Made by a program: the position numbers and the translations under genes
Part shown: piece by piece, positions 53,680 to 64,000 of the stretch
Layout of the letters: every line of letters starts with the position of its first letter
Numbering within the stretch: position 1 is the first letter of the stretch
Notes under the pieces: generated by a model
What the model saw: the letters and a program-made list of their open reading frames with translations, nothing else
What the model was told of the DNA's origin: nothing
Databases searched by the model: none
Assembly (NCBI GenBank): GCA_047967505.1
Contig: CM106538.1
DNA: 64,000 nt
Origin: Dipteris shenzhenensis
Lineage: Eukaryota > Polypodiophyta > Polypodiopsida > Gleicheniales
Direction: 5' to 3' (one strand)

Positions 53680-55644
53680 CTATCCAATGCCCATCAATAC
53701 ACGACAATACTCAAACCGCTGACTAGGTAGACTCTTCGTCAGCATATCTGCAGGGTTATCATCTGTATGAACCTTGACAAGCTCTATGCGCTTGTCCTCA
53801 AGTACCTCCCTGATGAAATGGTACCTGACCTCAATGTGTTTGGTCTTTGCATGAAAGACCGGATTCCGTGCTAGCTGAATAGCACTCATGGAATCACTAT
53901 GCAATGTCGGTACACCTGTATGAATCCCCAAATCTCCCACTAGCCGATCAAGCCATATAGCCTCCTTGCAACCCTCTGTGGCTGCAACATACTCAGCCTC
54001 TGTGGTAGACAAAGCAACGCACTTCTGTGCGCGAGACATCCACGACACTGCACCACCTGCAAAGGTGAACACATAATCAGAAGTGGATCTCCTACTATCC
54101 ACATGCCCTACATAGTCTGAATCTGTGTACCCAAGTACACGCATGTCTCCTTTACCAAAGCAAATGCACATCTCCTTGGTACCCTTCATGTACCTCATGA
54201 TGCACTTAACTGCCTCCCAATGCCTCTTTCCTGGATTAGCCATATACCGGCTAACAACTCCCACTGCAAATGCAATGTCTGGTCTAGTAGCTATCATAGC
54301 ATACATAAGACTCCCAACTGCTGATGCATAAGGAACCTTGGCCATCATGGCCCTCTCCTCATCTGATTTGGGACTATCTGTATGACTCAGTTTCACATAT
54401 GGAGGCAATGGAGTACTCACTGCCTTCCCCCCCTCCATATTGAAACGCTGCAATACTTTTGTAACATACTCTTTTTGTGAAAGCCAAAGGAGTTTCCTAC
54501 TCCGATCACGCGTGATGTGCATACCAAGAATATGACCTGCAAGTCCCAAATCCTTCATATCAAAGGCCTCATGCAACTTGGCCTTTAATGCATCTAGCTC
54601 ATAAGTATTCTTGCTAGCCAATAGCATATCATCCACATATAGTGCCAAGATTATCAGGCTATTATCCTTAGCCCTTTTAGTGTAGAGGCAGTGATCAATT
54701 TCACTCCTTCTAAAACCCTGGGACCGAATGAAAGCATCAAACTTCTGATACCATTCTCTAGGTGCTTGCTTAAGACCATAGAGACTCTTCTTCAGCTTGC
54801 AAACTAAATGCTCTTTGCCCTTTTCTTCAAAGCCTTCCGACTGCATCATGTAAATTTCCTCATGCAAATCCCCATGCAAGAAAGCTGTCTTGACATCCAT
54901 TTGCATAAGCTCCATATCCTCTAATGCCACTAGTCCAAGCATGCATCTAAGTGTGGTCATCTTCACAACCGGAGAGAATATCTCATCAAAGTCCACACCC
55001 TTCTCTTGCTTGAACCCTTTAGCAACCAAACGGGCCTTGTACCTAGGCACATCATCACCTGTGACCTTCATTTTGTAGACCCATTTACATGGCAATGCTT
55101 TCTTTCCATGTGGCAAAGAAACCAAGTCCCAAGTCTTATTCTTCATAAGTGAACTCATCTCTGATTGCATAGCATACTCCCACTTGCGTTGATCCTCACG
55201 CATCATAGCCTCTCTGTAGCAAGAAGGCTCCCCGCAATCAGTAAGCATCACATAGTCTACCCCTGGAACAAACCTATCAGGCGGTCTAGACACTCTAGAT
55301 GATCTTCTCAATGGCATTTCAGCTTGCTGTCCCACTTGCATATCAGCCACATTTGGCTCATCATTTCCACCAATAGATGATCCATCATCTACCCTTGATT
55401 GTATACCTGTGGGAGTACTTGGTGGTACCATTTCTTGCACATTTGGTGCATGGACAGCTTGCTGTCTATCAACATATGCAGGTGGATTCACATCCTGGAA
55501 AGTGATTCTCCTCATTTCCACATCCCGCATGGGTGCCTTATGCATCTTCTTCTCATTGAAGACCACATCATGGCTGCGTATGATCTTCTTTGCTTTTGGA
55601 TCCCAGAGACGATAGCCCATCTCTCCACTTTCACCATAACCCAA
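53680..55644 (-). pseudogene. Element C pol, downstream part: RT and RNase H (after the frameshift)
   Basis: A 654-codon open frame starting in the integrase tail (MGYGESGEMGYRLWDPKAKK). It has the linker with RRSSRVSRPPDR, then a full reverse transcriptase: NKTWDLVSLPHGKKALPCKW, KARLVAKGFKQEKGVDFDE, MDVKTAFLHGDLHEEIYM, YGLKQAPREWYQKFD and the intact catalytic LYVDDMLLAS. RNase H keeps YTDSDYVGHVDSRR, LSTTEAEYVA, LHSDSMSA and AKTKHIEVRYHF. The region looks competent. Only the join to the upstream frame is broken, so alone it lacks a proper start. Confidence 0.9.
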
Positions 55645-57745
55645 AAAAGATGCATTTCCTAGACTTAGGATCTAGCTTCTTTCGAAGCTCTTTTGGCACA
55701 TGTGCATATGCCTCACACCCAAATATACGCAAATGAGAGTAAGAGGGCTTCTTGCCACTCCATGCCTCTTCAAGAATACCACCATCCAAACTCTTACTAG
55801 GTGATCTATTGATCACATGCACTGCAGTCTTCATTGCCTCAGCCCAAAAACCACCAGAAAGACTTGCATTGGAAAGCATGCATTGCAACCTTTCTTGAAT
55901 GGTACGGTTCATCTTTTCTGCAACTGGATTTTGCTCTGGAGTATGAGGGGATGTGAGCTCCCTCTTAATCCGACGTGTATCACAGAAATGCTGAACGTCA
56001 TAAGAGAGATACTCTCCACCATTGTCAGTCCGTAGGCATTTAAGCATTCTACCTGACTGATTCTCAACCAAGGCCAGCCATTTCTGAAATACCTGGAACA
56101 CATCACTCTTCCGAGCTATAGCATAAGCCCACACTTTCCTAGTTGCATCATCAATGAATGTCACATAGTATTCAGCCCCGCCTAATGACCGTGTAGGCAT
56201 GGGACCACATACGTCTGAATGCACCAAATCAAGCATTTCAAACTCTTTCTTTCCCCTTCTTTTATGGGCTGATTTAGTCTGCTTTCCATAGAGACAGTGC
56301 TCACAAAATTCAAAATCAGAGAAACTCAAATGCGGTACATAACCCAAACGGCATAAGAATTTCATTCCATTCTGGCTCATGTGCCCCAACCTGCAATGCC
56401 ACAAAGAAGTGCTTGGCTGCTCGGTTATTGCAACAACATGATCAAATACCCCTGATACATGTAAGGGATATAAAGTCCCACACTTGGTACCCCTAGCCAA
56501 AAGCATAGAGCCCTTTTGAATTTTCCACCTTTGAAAGCCAAAAGTGGTGTGAAAACCAGCATCATCTAGCTGACCCACTGAAATAAGACTCTTGGTCAAC
56601 TTAGGCACATGTCTCACATGTTTCAAAACAAATGCAGACCCATTTGCAAAAGAAAACTTTATGTCACCTGCTCCCACTATGTCACATGCATAGTCATTTC
56701 CAAGATGCACACAACCTGTCTTTCCATTGTCATAAGTGGAGAACCATTCCCTATGGGGAGTAACATGGAATGAAGCACCAGAATCCAAAATCCAATCCTG
56801 GGAATATGCATCATCTGAAGTGGTAAGCAACTCTGCAGATAAACTAGACATGAAGAGAACATCATTGTCACTATCATGTGTGACTGCATTGATCTCCTCG
56901 ATCTTCACTTTTCCTTTGTCCTCCCTTGGACTCTCTTCCTTTTGATTTGCACCCCAATTTGCATTCTTTTTCTTATCCTTTTGCTCTCTTTTCAGCTTGT
57001 AGCAATCCTTTTTCATATGGCCCTTCTTGCCACAGTGGTAACACTCAATGTTCCGTGCCCTGGATTTGCTATGAGACTTCCCTCTTTCTTGGGACTTCCC
57101 CCTGAACTGTGATCTGCCCCTTTGCACATTTAAGGCTGCATCCTGCTTGTTGCCATCCATAGACTTCCGTCTAATCTCCTCGGCCAACAAGCTACCCACA
57201 ACATCATCAAATTTTAGTACTCCACCAGGTGCAGAGTTACTGACAGCTGTACGGAAGGTATCCCATGAGGATGGCAATGAACATAAGAGAAATATTGCCT
57301 TAGTCTCCGCATCAAAATTCATTTTCTGAGCCTGAAGCTGGCTGAAAATAATATTGAATTCATTCAAGTGAGAAGCAATGGAGACCCCTTCCTTCATTTG
57401 CAGCTCAAACAACCTCTTCATGAGGTAAACTTTATCAGAGGCAGTTTCCTTCTCATAAGTGGCACATAGTTTCTTCCACAAATCTTCCGTAGTCTGCTCA
57501 TTCACTACTGTGAAATAAACTGACTCTGCAAGATGAAGTCTAATAGTAGACTTTGCTAATGCATCCAACTCATTCCAATCATCCTCAGACATATTTGCAG
57601 GCTTAGCTTCAATCCCTGCCAAGGGTTTAATCTGCTTCTTTTGAATAAGCACATCCCTTATTTGTTCTTTCCACAAAGAAAAGTTTGTCCCATCAAACTT
57701 TTTAATGCTGAAAAACTCCTTTTCAGGCATGGAAGAGGATGCCAT
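55631..57745 (-). pseudogene. Element C gag-protease-integrase, upstream part
   Basis: Starts at MASSSMPEKEFFSIKKFDG, chosen because Gag begins here although an in-frame ATG lies eight codons upstream. Gag: NFSLWKEQIRDVLIQ, YEKETASDKVYLMKRLFELQ. Zinc knuckle CYHCGKKGHMKKDC. Protease WILDSGASFHVT. Pre-integrase LWHCRLGHMSQNGM and CEHCLYGKQTKS. Integrase: SDVCGPMPT, FIDDATRKVWAY, LRTDNGGEYLS and NPVAEKMNRTIQE with the catalytic Glu. It runs to KCIFFGLW and stop. In an A-run (plus strand 55643-55648) one extra base turns the expected KCIFLGYGES into FFGLW-stop. Confidence 0.9.
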
Positions 57746-59177
57746 GATGCAAATAAAGCAAAATCCCAAATACTAGTGCCTGCAAGAGAGAATCACAACA
57801 AATACCAAGTGCACCCAAATGTGTATGCCACAATAGAGTGAAATATCACCAAAACTCAAAGCTCAAAGCATCAAAAAAAAAAAAAGATGCATCTGACTCA
57901 TGTGCATATACTATGCATCCATATGAGCAAATCTGGCCCAAAAGAAAATGCCAATAAGTGCCAAATGACTCAAGCATAAACACTGTCCACTGGCATATGC
58001 ATCAATAATGTCTCATCCAAGAGAGCATAGCACTATCAGTGCATCACCTGCAATGTGTCAAAGCTGTCCCTCAGCATAAAATAGCATCCATGTGCAAAGC
58101 GTCCATAAAAAATAGCATCCCACAAGGCAATTTGGGCCTATTAGCGCATCCAACAAGGACCGCAATGCATCTAAATGGCCTATAAATCATCCACTGCAAC
58201 CCAATGCATACCACGAATGAGCGCACACTGCTCAAACTGCAACCAGAGTGATTTGCATAAGGTATGCTCAAGAAATCATAGTCCCACGGTAATGAGCGCT
58301 ACTGAAAATAGAACCTGAGATGCTTCAAAACATGGGCGCCATTGCATAATCGGACTCAGCAAGAAAATCTGCAAATATCTCTCTTCTGCCAGAACTCCAA
58401 AATCCCAACCGATGAGTGAGAAATGGGAGTCAACACTTATCCACTGCCATGTGGCATAAATCTAAGGTTTCAAAACCTTAGTATGAAAAATGCATAACAG
58501 AGAGACGAAATCGAATACACAGAGATTTATAACTCTGAAAATCCTCCACCGAATCACGCAAGAACTGATAGGTAGGGGTTTTGGGCGTCCGAAACGCAAT
58601 GGGACAGACGGTTTTGGAAACCGTGGTCTCAATCACTGGGTCCAACACACGGACTGAAAAACGTTTTTGGAAACAGAGCTATCTGTAAACTCCACCGGAG
58701 TGCGAATGATGAGCAACATAGAAGTTTTAGGACCTCCTGAGTCCACCGGAACTGACAGATCTGCAAATGGTTGCTCCAAACTTGAGTTCCAACACCCGGG
58801 CAAAAAACGCAGGAATTGACACAGTGAGTCAGAAATCCACTGAAATGATCTCAGATTCAAGAATGAAGGTGTTTCCAAGCTCCTGAAGTAATGTGGACAC
58901 CAAAAGCAAGCAATAGTTGCCTCCACAAGTCAATACGGAGTCTCTGTCATCGAACGGAACAGGGAAAAGCTCAAAAAACGACTTTTTCTTTGAAAGCTCT
59001 TAACAGGCTCTCAAAACCACTTCGTAAAGCCAAAGTGACTTTTCCAAAGGTTCCTCCAAGGTCTCTGCACACTCGGATGCAAGTAAAGTCACCCACAAAG
59101 CTTCCCACAGAGCTTCTCCTTCCTCCCACAGAGCTGTTGAGCTTCCAAGCATTCACGCACGCTCAGCTAGATCACCC
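57746..59177 (-). other. Element C 5' leader
   Basis: An untranslated 1.4-kb leader between PBS and gag, with no other open frame of note. A 14-A run lies near 57872 (plus strand). Confidence 0.7.
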
Positions 59178-59191
59178 GAGCTCTGATACCA
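59178..59191 (-). other. Element C primer-binding site
   Basis: TGGTATCAGAGCTC on the minus strand, two bases after the 5' LTR. It exactly matches the initiator tRNA-Met complement. Confidence 0.95.
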
Positions 59192-59193
59192 GT

Positions 59194-59376
59194 TGAGAGT
59201 GCTCTCAACGGAAGCAAGAACGGAAGAAGGAGAGAGAGAGAGAGAGAGGGAGACAGAGAGCCACACAAGTTTTGGTGGGTGCAGAACCACCCTAATCTTC
59301 TTTTTCATTCATTTATATATGTGTTTGAGTATTGTACATAACCGGGGTTAAGGCACAGTGACCTTTAACCCCTACA
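59194..59376 (-). repeat. Element C 5' LTR
   Basis: 183 bp, matching 53444-53626 with one visible substitution. Followed on the plus strand by GGCAT. Confidence 0.95.
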
Positions 59377-59741
59377 GGCATGTTTCCATCCATGTGCATG
59401 AACTACTTTGTTGAAAGTTGTAGGTCCATCAACTTCCATAACGTTTTCTTGTTTTATTAATTCCAATCTTGGGCTCTTTTCTATCACAAGAAGATCTAAC
59501 ATTGTAGTGGTACTTTTTGGTCTATCATTATTGTTAATTCTAGTAGGTGCTCCATCAACAAATCCTTGCATTTTGTGCTTGCATTTTCTTTGAGTTGTCA
59601 CTATGGACTAAGCATTGTTTGATGATATTAGCAAGGTAACCCTTTGAATCCCTAGATTTGATCAATGAGTAGATGTAGAGATCATGATAGGTCCATCAAA
59701 GTATGATGAAGTTTCATCAATGATGACACCTTTGGAGATGA

Positions 59742-60911
59742 TCAACCATATTTTAACTGAATCAAATGCCTTGTATTCTTTTGGATATCTTGTAAAGACA
59801 CATTTGATGAATGTAATGTCAAATTTTTTTTGAGTTCATCTAGAGCATATGCATAACCTAGAAAGGCAAATCCTCTAAAATGATTAACTGAAGGCTTAAT
59901 ACCTAGGAATGCCTCTATTGGTGTCATGTTCCACAATATAGCATTGGGACTTCTATTTTTTAAGTAAATTGTTATGTCACAATCTTTTGCCCGCCAATAC
60001 TACCTTGTAATTTTCTTTTCATCAAGCATATGATGTTCTAATTTTGCACTAGCTCTCTTTTCCTTTCTAGTATGCCATTCCACTCTGGAATGTATCTATA
60101 TGTGAATTGTCTCTTGATTGCAAAGTGTTAGCAAAATGCATTGAACTAATTGGGTTTGTATTCACCTCCATTATCACAATAGAGTACTTTGATGAAATTA
60201 ATGGGTTTTTTAAACTAGAGCTTTGAAATCTTTGAATACATTGCCTCAGATTTTTGTTCCAAGAAATATATCAAAGTCCTTTTGGAATAATCATCAATGA
60301 AGGTTATAAAGTATAATGCCTTTCCAATTGACTAACCAATTGATTGTGTAGAAGCATAACCACATATGTCTAAATATATGATCTAGAAAACCTTTGAGTC
60401 CTAGACCATGATGTCAAAATGGTTGCCTATGTTGCTTTCCCATGTAGCATGACCCACAAAAAGATTTCAAAAAATAAATTTGTGGAAGATCTTATACCAT
60501 GTTTGATCTTTTTTATGATACTAGCGCTTGAAATTGAGGTGTCCAAACCTCTGATGCTATAATGTGTTAACTTGGCACCTTTTGCAATGATGGAGGTAGG
60601 AGTGTCAAGTTTCCTAACTATGCATCTATACTTGTTAAAAACAAATTCCATGTTACTCTATATCATTTGACCAATAGAAAGAAGATTTTGTGTCATATTT
60701 AGAATATAGAATGCATCTCCAATCCTTTCTATAGCATTGCATCACTATCCAATGGTATGGTCCCTATTCCTTCAATTTTATGAGGTGTATCATCACCCAT
60801 AAGAACATTCTTTTTGGGAGTTTTGTCTGGATGTAGTTCTAAAAACAAATCCATTTTTGGAGTCATATGGTTAATTACGCTTGAGTCACAAACCACAACT
60901 ATTCTCATCAT
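59742..60911 (-). pseudogene. Element D protease and integrase, decayed
   Basis: Protease relic DSSVINHMTPKMDLFLE with HKIEGIGTIPL. Pre-integrase and integrase pieces follow in broken frames, including KLTHYSIRGLDTSISS. The integrase end reads MTPIEAFLGIKPSVNHFRGF with YAYALDELKKNLTL, which parallels TPxEAWxGxKPSVxHLRVFG in intact copia integrases. Frameshifts and stops occur throughout, so it is inactive. Confidence 0.7.
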
Positions 60912-61116
60912 TGTAATTTTGATAAGCTAGCTTCTCTTAAATGGCATATCATGACTGAGAATCATCTTGATAATGATTCTAGGCATAATGTGCAATTTTT
61001 CTATGCTAATCTCCTTGATGTTGAAATTTATTTCCAACCGTCTAACTTGTAGATTGGGATGACATTTTTATGTTCTTCTAATGGCTTCATTTCTGTGAAC
61101 CATTCCTTATGATTTG

Positions 61117-62365
61117 TCATGTGAGATGATGCACCATTGTCAATGTACCAAGGATCCTGTTCCACTTGGTCGACTTGATAGCTATAATCCTATTTGGGAT
61201 TGTAATCAGTGTTTGGATACACTGTATCAGTCTGATGTATTTCCTCGCTTGTGAGAAACATATTTCCATGTTCATTTGCAAAATGACTATGACTAGAATG
61301 TCCACCATGATGATTTCCTCTGCCTCAAAAATTCCCTTGCTGGATTGACCGCCTTGATCATACTGCTTCTTGTGGCAATCTCTTTTATAGTGTCCAAACT
61401 TGTGACAATAGTTGCACTGGATGTTTGACACATTGGTGGATGCATTCGCTCATCCTTGAAATCTTCCTCGGTTGGAATGATTTCCTCTTTGCTGATTCTG
61501 ATGTTGCTGAGGATGATGCTGATGCTGTTGTTGATGCTGACTTTGATTTTGTTGATGATGAAACTTTTTTGATATGATCTACCTCTGCCTTTGCCTCTGC
61601 CTCTACTTCTGTCTAAAGCTGTGAATGCCTGATCATTAGAATGGCCTTTATGTGCTTGAATTGCCTGAGTCCTGAGTTCTTCACCAAGTAGGACTGACTG
61701 AAGTTCTTCCAGTGTCAGAATTTGCCGTTGGATGGCAATACTCTGGACTAGATTCTCGTATCCCTCTCCTAGTCCATTCAGAATTACTTGAACCATTTCT
61801 ACAGGGTTCATAGTCTCTCATGCTACTACAAGTTGATTGTTGTAGTCTTTTATGCGAAGTACATATGCATGACCAGTTTCGCTGCTGTTGCAGAAACTCT
61901 GGTTGATTTGGTTTCTCAAGGTGAGAATCTTGGATGTGTTCTTAGACTCGTAGAGAGTTGCGAACATATCCCATGCTTCTTTGGATGTCTTGACTATGTT
62001 GAGCTATCCTAGCATGACATCTTGCACATTCTGCTTGATCAGGTGATTCTGCTTGATCAGGTGATAGGCATACTTGTCTTTCTTATCCCATTTTGCCTGA
62101 GCTCGGGCAATGGCAGGATCTACTACTAGTGTAAAAACTATTTGTGTAGCTGTAGATCCCGATGTAGATCCCGTTGCTGGTATTGTGACAACAGATGGAG
62201 TAGAGCTACTAGTGGTTGGATTGTCCAATGGTCTAGGTGTAGACCCATTGACATACTCCCATTTGTCCTGAAGTACAAGAATGGTCTCCATTCGGTATTT
62301 CCATGTACCATAATTGGAGTTTCTAACTTAGCAAATGCCTCCAGATTGAGGTTGCTAGTTGACAT
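61117..62365 (-). pseudogene. Element D copia gag, decayed
   Basis: Starts MSTSNLNLEAFAKLETP at 62365. After a frame change, WEYVNGSTPRPL and KWDKKDKYAYHLIKQN follow. An internal 16-bp tandem duplication (about 62033-62064) repeats HLIKQN. Next come AWDMFATLYESKN and, after a stop, NPVEMVQVILNGLGEGYENL and LTLEELQSVLLGEELRTQ. A zinc knuckle CNYCHKFGHYKRDC lies near 61390-61425. This is a typical UBN2 Gag of plant copia with at least four breaks. Confidence 0.8.
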
Positions 62366-64000
62366 GGTGCAAGAAATGTACTCAAAAGTGTCGTGAAAAT
62401 CTCTGTATGAATCAACTGTAAATACATTGACTATGCCAAGTGAAATCTTTGAACCGTCGGTGAAGATAGAACTGCAATATATAAAATCTGATCTGTATTA
62501 CAAGGCTTGTGGCAATGATGCCGAGAATAGCCAAGAGGCTTTACAAGGTTGAAATGATGTGCAAGATGCCGTGAGAGAGCCAAATAGGCTTTATAATGAT
62601 GGCATGTGTGTGTGAAATCAAATGCTATCTGCCCAACTGAAACAATCTACAATGCCTCTATACTCTCTGAAGTCTACTCACTGAACTGACGAATGTAAGG
62701 TTTCAGGTAATGTAATGATATGAAATCGTATGTGAGCATATGGACTGACTTCGAGAAGGTACTAGTCGGGAATTTCAGGCATGGCTTAGATTGGCAACTT
62801 GGGAAAATTCAAAGTGTCCCCTCTATGGCAATCTAGTCTACTCTGATCTAGATCTAATCCAATTGTCGATCGATAAAAGAACAGCAAATAATTCCTTTTC
62901 TTTTGTTCTTTTCAAGTGCTATGTCAGATGCGTCGATGTAGAGGCAAATGTGCGTGAAGGAAGTGGTTTTACCGACGAGGCTCAAATTTGAGTGTAACTT
63001 GCACCGAAATATGTGTATGATGTGATGAGCATGTAGAGCATGAAAAACGAGTGACTTTCCTTTTTGGAGCACCCTCAAATTTTTTCTGGATCAAGAGATA
63101 CGACTTGATCTAGGTGGAGGGGCAAAAGGAGTGCAAATGGTACTCAATGATGATGTGTCACTATGGGTCACATGCAATGATGATGTGGCACTATGCCTAG
63201 CAAGAGGTGTGCCAGTGAAGCTCTGTGCTGAGGTGGCAGGAGTGGTCACATGAAGTGACTGTGGAGCACTATGTGTGTCTACAGAGGTCAGTGCTAACTG
63301 GACAGCTGAGGTGGCACAGAGGATGATGTCAGTAGATGACATGGCAATGTTGACATGGCAGTGATGATGTGGTAGTAATGACATGGTACTGATGATGTGG
63401 CAAGTGACATGTCCAAATGATGTGGCATAGGTGACGTGTGGCACTGATGAGCTGATAGGGTGATGTGGCTATGATGACATGTCAGTCGATGATGACATGG
63501 CAGATAAGATGATGTGGTTGATGAGCTGATGTGGCAATCTTGCCATGTGTCAAGAATTGAGAGGCTTATCTACCACGTGGCAGATAAGATGACTTGGCAT
63601 ATGACCAACTGATGCTGACATGGCAAACCAATGAGGCTATTGATGTGGCATATAAATGGGATGTGCCACATGTCATGATTTGGCTAACCAAAATCTTTTC
63701 TAGATTCTGATGGAATCAAGAAGATTCTATCGTCGGAAGGCTTGAGCAGAGAGTGAGCGTCTTGAGTCTCCAAAGAGACATTTCAATCACAATGGTGGTG
63801 GTGAGGCTGTGAAGACTGCACATCGCGAGGGCTGCTATGGAGTCGGAGGGTTGCCTGTGAAGTTGTTGTCACTGGGAAGTCGCCTTTGCTCGTGAGCTCA
63901 TGCTGCAGATGTTGCATGCGATGCTAGAGAGGCTGTATGTCGAGAAGCTACAAATCTCATTTCTCTCACTTACACTCCCTAGAATCTCTTAAAGATAGAT
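62366..64000 (-). other. Element D 5' leader with TGATGTGGCA-rich degenerate repeat
   Basis: No coding seen. 62509-62560 resembles 9090-9125 of element F (GAATAGCCAAGAGGCTTTAC against GAGTAGCCAAGAGGCTGTAC). From 63130 to 63680 a degenerate repeat of GATGATGTGGCA and TGACATGGCA words recurs dozens of times, as in F at 9690-9960. Confidence 0.6.

Larger units (their letters stand above)
53444..59376 (-). mobile_element. Element C: recent, nearly complete copia nested in element D
   Basis: 5,933 bp on the minus strand. Short 183-bp LTRs (53444-53626 and 59194-59376) differ at one base that I can see (CCCCCACA against CCCCTACA). A perfect GGCAT target duplication, an exact initiator tRNA-Met PBS and a GGGAGGT polypurine tract frame a full gag-pol that is interrupted by one single-base frameshift. 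The LTR match implies a young insertion into the reverse transcriptase code of D. Confidence 0.95.
59377..64000 (-). mobile_element. Element D: decayed copia (5' portion), continuing beyond the window
   Basis: The minus strand carries leader, gag, protease and integrase in copia order, then the RT code that is interrupted by C and continues at 53443-52843. No LTR lies within the window on its 5' side, so the 5' LTR should lie beyond 64000. Its leader resembles the leader of element F. Confidence 0.75.

Overview
This is a 64-kb piece of a plant nuclear genome dominated by LTR retrotransposons. I see one intact host gene, and the rest is retroelements of different ages, simple repeats and unassigned AT-rich DNA. 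Spliceosomal GT-AG introns, Ty1/copia and Ty3/gypsy elements primed by initiator tRNA-Met, chromodomain-bearing gypsy integrases and a 13.3-kb intron stuffed with retroelements suggest a vascular plant with a very large genome, such as a gymnosperm or fern. The exact lineage is my inference and is not proven by the sequence.

Layout. 1-3108: AT-rich DNA with short tandem repeats and a CT microsatellite. 3109-11719: a minus-strand LTR element (F) with 167-186 bp LTRs and no recognisable coding of its own, interrupted by a decayed plus-strand Tat-like gypsy (G, 4028-7823) with an inverted pol segment. 11720-12855: a 1.1-kb pyrimidine-only minisatellite. 12910-18693: a copia family (H) present as a plus-strand LTR plus gag start and a minus-strand LTR-pol-gag remainder. 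18694-24127: unassigned DNA with microsatellites and a Z-DNA-type tract.

24128-38787: a seven-exon gene for a HAD-superfamily phosphatase resembling N-acylneuraminate-9-phosphatase (254 codons, all HAD motifs intact). Exons 1-6 lie in 1.2 kb. Exon 7 lies 13,326 bp further on. The last intron holds gypsy element A (26710-37776, TSD ATGCT), which is split by a young gypsy chromovirus B (29893-36403, TSD CTCCT). B has two 457-bp LTRs that look identical and one intact 1567-codon gag-pol frame.

38788-48080: unassigned repeats, a gypsy gag/protease relic, and the 5' part of a Tat-like gypsy (TATA box, PBS, a 26-bp minisatellite in the leader, decayed gag). 48081-52842: a 5'-truncated copia element (E) with its 3' LTR. 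52843-53443 and 59377-64000: a decayed minus-strand copia (D) split by a young copia (C, 53444-59376, TSD GGCAT). C has 183-bp LTRs and is broken only by one single-base frameshift.

Relations. The nesting gives a clear order: intron, then A, then B; D, then C; F, then G. The leader of D resembles that of F, so D may be the coding relative of the non-coding F. Many stop codons in the old elements sit where glutamine is expected (CAG to TAG), as expected from decay at methylated CHG sites.
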